Source of the DNA: Bacilli bacterium
GTDB lineage: Bacteria; Bacillota_I; Bacilli_A; Haloplasmatales; Haloplasmataceae
Length of the DNA: 6,270 bases
Reading direction: 5' to 3'
NCBI GenBank assembly: GCA_012513195.1
Contig: JAAZCR010000067.1
Location: 1 to 6,270 of the forward strand
This document shows positions 1 through 5,635 of this stretch, piece after piece. The translations under genes and the position numbers were made by a program. Numbering within the stretch: position 1 is the stretch's first letter; each line of letters starts with the position of its first letter. The notes below the pieces were generated by a model. It did no database searches. It had not been told where the DNA came from and was given only the letters and a program-made list of their open reading frames with translations.

Positions 1-1271
1 CTTGTGAGTTGCCCATAGACTCCCAAGTTTATGATACATATCGCAGTGAGATAATCAGAATCCTTAAAGGGAATACTCAGGAAATTATTCAGGAACTAAC
101 AGAAAAAATGATGAGTTATGCGGATAATCTCCAATTTGAGAAAGCTGAAGAGTATAAAGAATTAATTGAACACCTGCAAAAAACGACGGAACGGCAACGA
201 ATGGTGTTAACGGATTTCCTCGATCGGGATGTGTTCGGTTATTATTTCAAGAACGGTTATTTAAGCATTCAGGTATTTTACATCCGTAGTGGGAAGTTGA
301 TTGAGCGGGATGCCTTTATCACACCTTTTTATGATGATCCTCATGAAGAATGCGCTCGTTTCATCGTGAACTTCTATGAAAACAACAACAACATCAAACC
401 GAAAGAAATCCTTTTACCCAATACTTTAGATAGCGAGTTGTTAGAAGCCTTCTTAAAGGTTAAGATTGTTGTGCCTAAAATCGGAGATAAACATAAACTT
501 GTTGAACTTGCAAACGAAAATGCGAAAGTCACGTTAGAAAACCGCTTGAAACTAATCATGCAGGATGAAGAACGCACACTAGGGGCTTTACAAGAGTTAA
601 GTGCAGCATTAGGACTTACGGGAGTTAAACGAATCGAAGCTTTTGATAACTCCCATATTTCGGGCGAAGAGGCAATTAGCGCGATGGTTGTTTATATTGA
701 TGGTAAACCTAGTAAAAAAGATTATCGGAAGTATAAAATCAAGTATACTCCTACTGCTGATGATTATGGATATATGAGGGAGGTAATCTATAGGCGTTAT
801 TACCGAGTGTTAATGGATAATCTCGATAAACCCGATTTAATTATCATCGATGGTGGTAAAGGACAAGTAAATGTCGCGAAGGAAGTGTTGACTAGTCTAA
901 ATCTACCTGTTAAAGTTGTGGGCTTAGTTAAGGATGAGCATCATAAAACTAGTGAACTATTAGATGGTGATACTTTAGAATATATAAATATTGATAAGCA
1001 TTCACGGGCCTTCCAACTCCTCATGAATATTCAAGAAGAAGTGCATCGTTTTGCGATTACTTTTCATCGCACATTAAGAAATAAAAAAGTTACCAAATCC
1101 TTCCTAGACGATTTACCAGGCATTGGACCAAAGCGGAAGAAACAGTTACTGAATCATTTTGGCAGTGTCAAACGTATCAAAGAAGCTACATATGAGGAAC
1201 TAAAAGCCTTGGGACTTCCAAAAAATGTGATAGAAGTTATCTTAAATGTAAAAAATCTAGAAAATCGCTAG
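1..1271 (+). CDS. uvrC: UvrABC excinuclease subunit C, C-terminal part (5' end outside window)
   Basis: UvrC makes the incisions on both sides of a lesion in nucleotide excision repair, working with the UvrB-DNA complex. The reading frame is open from the first base (Cys codon at 3-5), so the TTG at 9 is not a real start. The missing part is the GIY-YIG nuclease domain that makes the 3' cut; about 420 of the family's roughly 600 residues are present. What remains, in order: a UVR (UvrB-binding) helical motif at about 84-180, rich in charged residues and containing QFEKAEEYKELI; a linker; the RNase H-like 5'-incision domain with FDNSH (Asp codon at 645), IIIDGGKGQV (Asp codon at 849) and EVHRFAITFHR (His codon at 1044); and a C-terminal double helix-hairpin-helix DNA-binding region from about 1101, beginning DDLPGIGPKRKKQLL. 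The catalytic Asp and His positions expected for the C-terminal nuclease are kept. The stop codon TAG lies at 1269-1271. No frameshift is seen. Confidence 0.97.
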   Translation, partial: CELPIDSQVYDTYRSEIIRILKGNTQEIIQELTEKMMSYADNLQFEKAEEYKELIEHLQKTTERQRMVLTDFLDRDVFGYYFKNGYLSIQVFYIRSGKLIERDAFITPFYDDPHEECARFIVNFYENNNNIKPKEILLPNTLDSELLEAFLKVKIVVPKIGDKHKLVELANENAKVTLENRLKLIMQDEERTLGALQELSAALGLTGVKRIEAFDNSHISGEEAISAMVVYIDGKPSKKDYRKYKIKYTPTADDYGYMREVIYRRYYRVLMDNLDKPDLIIIDGGKGQVNVAKEVLTSLNLPVKVVGLVKDEHHKTSELLDGDTLEYINIDKHSRAFQLLMNIQEEVHRFAITFHRTLRNKKVTKSFLDDLPGIGPKRKKQLLNHFGSVKRIKEATYEELKALGLPKNVIEVILNVKNLENR

Positions 1272-1275
1272 ATTT
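1253..1275 (+). other. Hairpin spanning the uvrC stop codon (weak terminator candidate)
   Basis: AAATCTAG (1253-1260) pairs perfectly with CTAGATTT (1268-1275) around a 7-nt loop, giving an 8-bp stem that includes the uvrC stop. No T-run follows (the next bases are AACAT), so it is not a convincing intrinsic terminator. It could protect the 3' end of the mRNA or be a degenerate terminator. It may also be chance in AT-rich sequence. Confidence 0.35.
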
Positions 1276-1293
1276 AACATGATAACTATCACT

Positions 1294-1321
1294 CACAAAT
1301 AATGTATAAAAACATATGATA
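1294..1321 (+). promoter_or_regulatory. Sigma-K-like promoter for gerE
   Basis: CATATGATA at 1313-1321 fits the sigma-K -10 consensus CATAnnnTA at every specified base. CACA at 1294-1297 supplies the -35 AC element, with 16 nt between the AC and the -10 element. A transcript would start near 1327, just before the ribosome binding site of gerE. In B. subtilis gerE is transcribed by sigma-K RNA polymerase, so position and sequence agree. The call rests on motif matching only. Confidence 0.6.
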
Positions 1322-1345
1322 AAGTGAGAAAGTAAACCCTCAGAT

Positions 1346-1352
1346 AGGAGGT
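1346..1352 (+). promoter_or_regulatory. Ribosome binding site of gerE
   Basis: AGGAGGT, 6 nt before the ATG at 1359, is a near-perfect complement of the 16S rRNA 3' end and fixes the gerE start. Upstream bases 1335-1341 can pair with 1348-1353 (one bulged C), which would mask this site. Confidence 0.85.
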
Positions 1353-1358
1353 TAAAAG

Positions 1359-1574
1359 ATGGAAGGCACCAAGCAACAATTTCTCACTAAACGGGAACGG
1401 GAAATTTTCGATTTACTTATTAAAAACAAAACGACGAAGCAAATAGCTGATGAACTATTTATTAGTGAAAAAACCGTCCGTAATCACATATCAAATGTAA
1501 TCCAAAAATTATCAGTAACTAGTCGGACGCAAGCCATCGTTGAATTGATTAAGATGAATGAGCTAAAACTATAA
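1359..1574 (+). CDS. gerE: Spore development transcriptional regulator GerE
   Basis: GerE is a small DNA-binding regulator that acts in the mother cell late in sporulation. It activates or represses sigma-K-dependent genes, many for spore coat proteins. The 71-residue protein is almost entirely a LuxR/FixJ-type helix-turn-helix: LTKREREIFDLL at 9-20, the turn and recognition helix with TTKQIADELFISEKTVRNHI at about 26-45, and a dimerisation helix ending in AIVELIKM. It is close in length (B. subtilis GerE has 74 residues) and in sequence to B. subtilis GerE over nearly its whole length. It has no receiver domain, which separates GerE from larger LuxR-family regulators. The ATG is preceded by a strong ribosome binding site and a sigma-K-like promoter, and the gene is followed at once by a terminator, so it is probably monocistronic. 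Its presence is the best evidence that the organism, or a recent ancestor, forms endospores. Confidence 0.95.
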   Translation: MEGTKQQFLTKREREIFDLLIKNKTTKQIADELFISEKTVRNHISNVIQKLSVTSRTQAIVELIKMNELKL

Positions 1575-1596
1575 CCACCTTTTCAGGTGGTTTTTT
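1573..1596 (+). terminator. Intrinsic terminator of gerE
   Basis: AACCACCT (1573-1580) and AGGTGGTT (1585-1592) form a perfect 8-bp stem with a TTTC loop. The T-run (1591-1596) starts in the stem and continues past it. The stem begins inside the gerE stop codon and isolates gerE from the next unit. Confidence 0.9.
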
Positions 1597-1608
1597 CTCT
1601 ATCGCCCC

Positions 1609-1637
1609 TTGAATTTATTAATTAACATTTGTACAAT
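1609..1637 (+). promoter_or_regulatory. Sigma-A-type promoter for the exonuclease-racemase unit
   Basis: TTGAAT at 1609-1614 and TACAAT at 1632-1637 are separated by exactly 17 nt. Each differs from the vegetative consensus hexamer at one or two bases. Transcription would start near 1644, inside a 12-bp palindrome, about 25 nt before the ATG of the exonuclease gene. It lies just after the gerE terminator, where a new promoter is needed. Confidence 0.65.
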
Positions 1638-1649
1638 TATACATGTATA
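1638..1649. promoter_or_regulatory. 12-bp perfect palindrome at the predicted start site (candidate operator)
   Basis: TATACATGTATA reads the same on both strands and sits directly after the -10 element, covering the predicted start point. A dimeric repressor bound here would block initiation. No regulator can be named. AT-rich palindromes of this size can arise by chance. Confidence 0.3.
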
Positions 1650-1668
1650 TTATTGAAGGAATGGTATT

Positions 1669-2562
1669 ATGCCCAAAGTAGTACAAGGACAGATTTATAA
1701 GGTTAGTATTGATTATAAATTAATAAGCATTAAACGTAAGAATCGATTAGAATTTTATTACTTATCACCACGGTTTGTCAGAGAGTTTAGGAAATACCTA
1801 GATAGCGGGCTTTTTGTCCGTTTTATTTCCGATAATAAACGCTTTCGTATTAAACATCATCTTGCAAGTCGGGTAATTGCTTTTGAGAAGATTGTAGGCA
1901 ATAGATATCATCGTAAGATTAATTATTTTGACCAAAACATTGCGAAACAAACCATTCTTGAAAGTATTGATAAGTATGATTATCGTTTGTTTTTAGATTT
2001 AGAACTAACGCTACAACATGCGATTGGCGTAAAAGAAGAAATTATTCAAATTGGAGCTATTCTAGTTGATCGAAACAATAATATCATTTGGGAGTATAAT
2101 GAATTCTTAAAACCGACGAAAATTGAGCAAGTTTCTAAGCGTACTTTAAAATTCTTGAAGATTAGTGCTGATTCCATAAACAATGGCATAAGTTACCGTA
2201 CTTTTTATGAAGATATGAAAGAAATCATTTCTAAGTACCATCCCTGTATCATTATTTGGGGTGAAAGTGACAAATACGCTTTAGTTAACTCATATAATAT
2301 TAATAACGTTGCACCAATCTTCCAAGATGATGATTTCATTAATATGCAAGAAGTGTTTAAGCGTTATTTCAACTTTAATTATGAGTTGGGTTTGTTTACT
2401 TGTGCGAAACTACTAAATATCGAATGCGGTAAACAAAAACATGATGCTTATGAAGATGCCTTAATTACTCGTGAAGTTTTCATAAAGTTTTACCAAATGG
2501 CAAAAGGAGAACTCGAACTTGATTTTATGAGTGCGCTCAAAAGTTTGGGGGTGAATTGTTGA
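1669..2562 (+). CDS. DEDDh-family 3'-5' exonuclease with an unrecognised N-terminal domain
   Basis: The C-terminal part, about residues 104-276, is a DnaQ/RNase T-type 3'-5' exonuclease fold. Motif I is FLDLELT (Asp110, Glu112). Motif II is WGESDKYAL (Asp201). Motif III is HDAYEDALITREVF (His258, Asp263). The full DEDDh set of two-metal ligands is present, so activity is expected. The W-x-x-x-D form of motif II is closest to the KapD/ERI-1-like branch, which mostly trims RNA or DNA 3' ends; the substrate here is unknown. Residues 1-100 are basic and rich in beta-prone stretches (for example GQIYKVSIDYKLISIKRK). I do not recognise this part, but it could be a nucleic-acid-binding module. The start is supported by GAAGGA 8 nt before the ATG. 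The gene sits where B. subtilis has ysmB (a MarR regulator) and is unrelated to it. Its stop overlaps the racemase start, so the two are cotranscribed. The exonuclease call is firm; the specific role is not. Confidence 0.85.
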   Translation: MPKVVQGQIYKVSIDYKLISIKRKNRLEFYYLSPRFVREFRKYLDSGLFVRFISDNKRFRIKHHLASRVIAFEKIVGNRYHRKINYFDQNIAKQTILESIDKYDYRLFLDLELTLQHAIGVKEEIIQIGAILVDRNNNIIWEYNEFLKPTKIEQVSKRTLKFLKISADSINNGISYRTFYEDMKEIISKYHPCIIIWGESDKYALVNSYNINNVAPIFQDDDFINMQEVFKRYFNFNYELGLFTCAKLLNIECGKQKHDAYEDALITREVFIKFYQMAKGELELDFMSALKSLGVNC

Positions 2563-3302
2563 TTATTGTTTATGATTCGGGTTTAGGGGGATTAAGTTTA
2601 TTTAAGTTATTAAAGGAAAAAGGTGTTAAGTTAAGTTATTTGGCAGATAATAAATTTTTTCCTTATGGGACAAAAAATGATGGAGAATTAATTAAGATTA
2701 TTGAACGAGTTATAGATTATTTGCTTGATAAAGGATATCATAAAATTATTTTAGCTTGTAATACAGCTTCGACTATTTATATGAAATACTTAGATAAGCG
2801 CTACAATAAGGTTGTTGTCCCAATAATTATGAGTACGATTAAAGAGCTAGAAAAATATCCTAATGTAAAAACAGTGGGGATAATAGCTACTAATAATGTG
2901 GCGAAGAATGATATATATGGGGATCTAATAAGAGACACTTACAAACTTAAGACGATTACCATCCCTTGTAGCGATTTAGTGGATTTATGCGAACAGATGG
3001 ATAGAAACAAGATTATCGCATATATGCAAGAACATTTTCAAGAATTAAATAAAGAAATCGACGCTTTAATCTTAGGATGTACGCATTTTAATTTAATTGA
3101 AGAAGAGATTAAGGCGTTTTTTAATGCACGGATACCAATCATTTTAAGTGGTCGTGCTTTGTTAGATGAGTTAGAACTAAACTGTGAAGAAAATAGCGAT
3201 GAATATATATATTTAACGAGTTATAATGAAGAATATATAAAGAAAATTCTATATTTACACCCAACTTTAACTAGTTGCAAGTTTGAGTCATTAAATATTT
3301 AG
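2559..3302 (+). CDS. racE: Glutamate racemase (MurI/RacE)
   Basis: This cytosolic, cofactor-independent enzyme converts L-glutamate to the D-glutamate used in peptidoglycan precursors. With the start at 2559 it has 247 residues, slightly short of the usual ~265. Motifs: YDSGLGGLS at 5-13 with catalytic-site Asp6 and Ser7; NKFFPYGTK at 31-39; ACNTAST with catalytic Cys67; and LGCTHFNLI with the second catalytic Cys174. Both proton-transfer cysteines are kept. The C-terminal region is divergent: the DPG/DSA-like stretch common in the family reads IILSGRALLDE here. TTG at 2559 is preferred over the in-frame TTG at 2556 because GGGGGTGA (2547-2554) lies 4 nt upstream of it but only 1 nt from 2556. 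The start overlaps the exonuclease stop (TTGA), indicating translational coupling. It lies between the gerE region and gerM, as racE does in B. subtilis. Aspartate/glutamate racemase relatives are possible, but the PYG and CNTAS context fits MurI. Confidence 0.88.
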   Translation: MIIVYDSGLGGLSLFKLLKEKGVKLSYLADNKFFPYGTKNDGELIKIIERVIDYLLDKGYHKIILACNTASTIYMKYLDKRYNKVVVPIIMSTIKELEKYPNVKTVGIIATNNVAKNDIYGDLIRDTYKLKTITIPCSDLVDLCEQMDRNKIIAYMQEHFQELNKEIDALILGCTHFNLIEEEIKAFFNARIPIILSGRALLDELELNCEENSDEYIYLTSYNEEYIKKILYLHPTLTSCKFESLNI

Positions 3303-3307
3303 TTGGT

Positions 3308-3337
3308 AAGTACACTTATATAAGAGTGTACTTTTTT
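3308..3337 (+). terminator. Intrinsic terminator after the racemase gene
   Basis: AAGTACACT (3308-3316) pairs perfectly with AGTGTACTT (3325-3333) as a 9-bp stem with an 8-nt loop, and a T-run covers 3332-3337. It lies only 15 nt before the next start codon, so it separates, or attenuates transcription into, the GerM-like gene. Confidence 0.85.
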
Positions 3338-3352
3338 GTTTAGGTGATGAAG

Positions 3353-4243
3353 ATGTTTAAGGGATTTTGGTTTAGATATGGTTTATTTTGCCTTCTTTTT
3401 CTATTACTGGGTTTAATAATTATAAAACGTAATCAAATAATCATTCCGATCGATGTAATAAATACTTATAATAATGACAAAAAACAGGAAATCTTTCCTA
3501 TATACTTATACTTATATACAAAAGAAGAAGTTGTTGTACCTTTGTATGTCGAAGTAAAGCTAGATGCTCATTATGAAATTCCATTTTATCAAGACGAGAT
3601 AAAAACTGATTTTGATAAAGAGATATATCTTCGTTATTCTCTTCTAACTAATCTAGCCAATTATCTACCACAAGGTCTCTTTTCGCCTTTACCTAAACAT
3701 GTTCGGTTATTAGATTATTATATTGAGGGTGATACTTTAGTATTAAATCTTGATAAGGGGTTTGAAGAATTAAATAAAGCGAATGAAAGAATAATATTAA
3801 CTAGTATCATTTATACCTTTACAAGTATAAAAGGGATTAATAAAATCAGAATATTATGCGATTATAAACCAATTAAATTTAAACACTTTAATAAAGAAGT
3901 ATTTTCTCAAGATGATGTTATTACTAATTATCTGATTACAGGATATCCTTATCGAGAACAGAGCAAATATAAAATTTATTATTATCTTAAAAAAGGAGAT
4001 AACTATTATTTAGTACCAGTATTTGTTTACGATAATCCTAATACATCTATTGAACAATTACTTAAGCAGCCACCTAATAACTCATTAGAAACTTTTATTG
4101 ATGCTGATGATGAAATCTTCGGGTTATTAGGGTATTATCAATATTATTTAAGTTTGTTATACAATGGTTTTATAGAAACTAGTGAGGTAAATGAAGAAAA
4201 CGTGTTAAAAATGATTAATTTTTATGAAATTGCTTTAAACTAA
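3353..4243 (+). CDS. gerM: GerM-like sporulation/germination protein, membrane-anchored
   Basis: GerM proteins take part in spore formation and germination; in B. subtilis GerM is a lipoprotein with two GerMN domains. This 296-residue product starts with a hydrophobic segment at about residues 5-24, followed by Lys-Arg, then an extracytoplasmic region. Residues 48-177 fit a GerMN domain: short beta strands, then LPQGLFSPLP, a GDTLVLNLDKGF segment (vDls-like), a helix ERIILTSIIYTFTSI, and the closing GINKIRILCDYKP. Residues about 206-290 (KIYYYLKKG, IEQLLKQPP, then a final helix) look like a second, degenerate GerMN copy. I see no clear lipobox: Cys13 lies within the hydrophobic core without the usual L-x-G/A-C, so a transmembrane anchor is likelier. 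The ATG at 3353 is chosen because AGGTGA (3342-3347) lies 5 nt upstream; in-frame GTG 3344 and ATG 3347 lack a ribosome binding site. Position between racE and rph matches B. subtilis gerM. The domain call is from pattern and synteny. Confidence 0.8.
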   Translation: MFKGFWFRYGLFCLLFLLLGLIIIKRNQIIIPIDVINTYNNDKKQEIFPIYLYLYTKEEVVVPLYVEVKLDAHYEIPFYQDEIKTDFDKEIYLRYSLLTNLANYLPQGLFSPLPKHVRLLDYYIEGDTLVLNLDKGFEELNKANERIILTSIIYTFTSIKGINKIRILCDYKPIKFKHFNKEVFSQDDVITNYLITGYPYREQSKYKIYYYLKKGDNYYLVPVFVYDNPNTSIEQLLKQPPNNSLETFIDADDEIFGLLGYYQYYLSLLYNGFIETSEVNEENVLKMINFYEIALN

Positions 4244-4267
4244 ACATAGAAAATCTAGGCTTTTATA

Positions 4268-4276
4268 TGGTATAAT
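4268..4276 (+). promoter_or_regulatory. Extended -10 promoter for rph-rdgB-yfcE
   Basis: TGGTATAAT combines a consensus -10 hexamer (4271-4276) with the TGn extension at 4268-4270. No good -35 hexamer is visible 17 nt upstream, which is usual for extended -10 promoters. A start near 4283 would leave a leader of about 26 nt before rph. Confidence 0.65.
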
Positions 4277-4308
4277 TTAGTAAGTTAGGATTAGTAAGGA
4301 TGATCAAC

Positions 4309-5064
4309 ATGCGGAAAGATAATCGTAGAAATGATGAAAAACGCTCCGTATCTTTCGAACTAAATGTGAATATGCATGCCGAAGGGTCAGTTTTAGTAAA
4401 TTTTGGCAATACAAAAGTATTATGTACCGCAACTGTTGAAGATAAAGCACCGCTTTTTTGTAAAGAAGAGAATAAAGGTTGGATTACTGCGGAATATTCA
4501 ATGTTGCCTAGAGCAACAGCAGTTCGGACACCAAGGGAAGTTCAAAAGGGTAAACAATCTGGTAGAACGATGGAAATTCAACGTTTGATTAGTAGAGCTT
4601 TACGAAGTGTTGTAGATCTAAGCAAATTAGGTGATCGAACGATTATTATCGATTGTGATGTGTTACAAGCTGATGGTGGAACTAGAACTGCTGCGATTAC
4701 GGGTGGTTTTTTAGCCCTCAAACTTGCGATTGATAAGTTAGTTAAAGCGGGAGTATTACCTGAGAATCCTATTAAAGAGTATGTGGCAGCAATATCTGTT
4801 GGGATATGTGATGACGAAGTGGTATTAGATTTAGATTATGATGAAGATTTTCAAGCCAGTGTCGATATGAATGTGGTCATGACTGAAAGTGGTCGGTTTG
4901 TAGAAGTTCAAGGTACAGGGGAAGAAAGTACTTTTAGTGAAATAGATTTGTATAATATGTTAGAATTAGCAAAAAAGGGTATTAGCGAGTTAATCTCTTT
5001 ACAAAAAGAAGTTTTGGGAGAGTATTATGAAAACCATAATCATCGCGACGAACAACAAGGGTAA
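4309..5064 (+). CDS. rph: Ribonuclease PH
   Basis: RNase PH is a phosphate-dependent 3'-5' exoribonuclease that trims the 3' ends of tRNA precursors and some structured RNAs; it works as a hexamer in the cytosol. The 251-residue protein matches the family from end to end. It has the family opening [10 protein letters not shown]; the core [22 protein letters not shown] at about 24-45; [14 protein letters not shown] at 57-70; [11 protein letters not shown] at 84-94; [11 protein letters not shown] at 122-132 with the phosphate-binding GTR; and Asp180 and Asp186 in [17 protein letters not shown], the conserved catalytic metal-site aspartates. ATG 4309 is chosen over in-frame ATG 4300 because family members begin with MR-D-R and AAGGA (4296-4300) lies 8 nt before it. 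The last ~11 residues are an extra tail encoded in the region overlapping rdgB by 38 nt. First gene of an operon with rdgB and a phosphodiesterase, as in B. subtilis rph-ysnA-ysnB. Confidence 0.96.
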   Translation: MRKDNRRNDEKRSVSFELNVNMHAEGSVLVNFGNTKVLCTATVEDKAPLFCKEENKGWITAEYSMLPRATAVRTPREVQKGKQSGRTMEIQRLISRALRSVVDLSKLGDRTIIIDCDVLQADGGTRTAAITGGFLALKLAIDKLVKAGVLPENPIKEYVAAISVGICDDEVVLDLDYDEDFQASVDMNVVMTESGRFVEVQGTGEESTFSEIDLYNMLELAKKGISELISLQKEVLGEYYENHNHRDEQQG

Positions 5065-5635
5065 GGTCCGAGAGTTCGAACAGTTTTTTGCGAAGTATGC
5101 TATTAAAGTAAAATCATTAGCTGATATCCGCAAGAAAATTCGTATTGAAGAAACAGGTAGTACATTTAGAGAAAATGCTTTGATTAAAGCACGTACTGTT
5201 TGTAAGGCTTTAAAAAAACCAGTTCTAGCGGATGATTCTGGTCTAGAAGTAGCCATTTTAAATAATCAACCAGGAGTGTATTCAGCTAGATATGCGGGCG
5301 AAAACAGTAATGATTATTTGAATAATCAGAAGTTATTGTACATGTTAAGAGGGGTACCCTTTAAGTTGAGAAAAGCCCGTTTCGTTTGTGCTTTGGCACT
5401 TGTTTATCCTAAGGGGAAAGAAATCGTTGTGGAAGGGACATGTGAAGGCTATATTTTGGAAGAAATGCGAGGTAAAAATGGCTTCGGCTATGATCCGCTT
5501 TTCTATGTACCAGCATTGAATAAAACATTTGCGGAACTAACAGAAGAAGAAAAAATGAAAATTAGCCATCGGGGGCGTGCTCTTGAGGAGTTGGAGAAGG
5601 TGTTAGAAAATGACGAGGATAGTGGTCGTAAGTGA
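5027..5635 (+). CDS. rdgB: dITP/XTP pyrophosphatase (RdgB/HAM1 family)
   Basis: This house-cleaning enzyme hydrolyses non-canonical purine nucleoside triphosphates (dITP, ITP, XTP) to the monophosphate and pyrophosphate, keeping deaminated bases out of DNA and RNA. The 202-residue length is normal for the family. Motifs in order: the nucleotide-binding start [13 protein letters not shown] at 5-17; [15 protein letters not shown] at 41-55; [10 protein letters not shown] at 66-75 with the conserved Asp69-Asp70 pair; [11 protein letters not shown] at 82-92; [11 protein letters not shown] at 152-162; FAELTEEEK at 168-176; and [10 protein letters not shown] at 180-189. The ATG at 5027 is supported by GGGAG 6 nt upstream. 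The start lies 38 nt inside rph and the 3' end overlaps the next gene by 26 nt, implying coupled translation. The neighbouring rph and phosphodiesterase genes match the B. subtilis rph-ysnA-ysnB arrangement. Confidence 0.96.
   Translation: MKTIIIATNNKGKVREFEQFFAKYAIKVKSLADIRKKIRIEETGSTFRENALIKARTVCKALKKPVLADDSGLEVAILNNQPGVYSARYAGENSNDYLNNQKLLYMLRGVPFKLRKARFVCALALVYPKGKEIVVEGTCEGYILEEMRGKNGFGYDPLFYVPALNKTFAELTEEEKMKISHRGRALEELEKVLENDEDSGRK

Noticed and set aside
374..577. Minus-strand open frame of 67 codons within uvrC
   Set aside because: It lies opposite well-conserved uvrC coding sequence and has low-complexity Ser/Phe/Leu composition typical of antisense shadows.
890..4190. ACTAGT hexamer occurring about six times
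   Set aside because: This is only modestly above what base composition predicts. The copies lie in different codon contexts inside genes without regular spacing.
4244..4262. Possible terminator after the GerM-like gene (TAGA-AAA-TCTA)
   Set aside because: The stem is only 4 bp with a 3-nt loop and no proper T-run follows, so it is not a credible terminator.
4403..4588. 61-codon plus-strand frame inside rph
   Set aside because: It is out of frame with a highly conserved RNase PH region and has no ribosome binding site or recognisable motif.
4999..5256. 85-codon minus-strand frame across the rph-rdgB junction
   Set aside because: It is antisense to two clear coding regions, with no supporting start signals or similarity.
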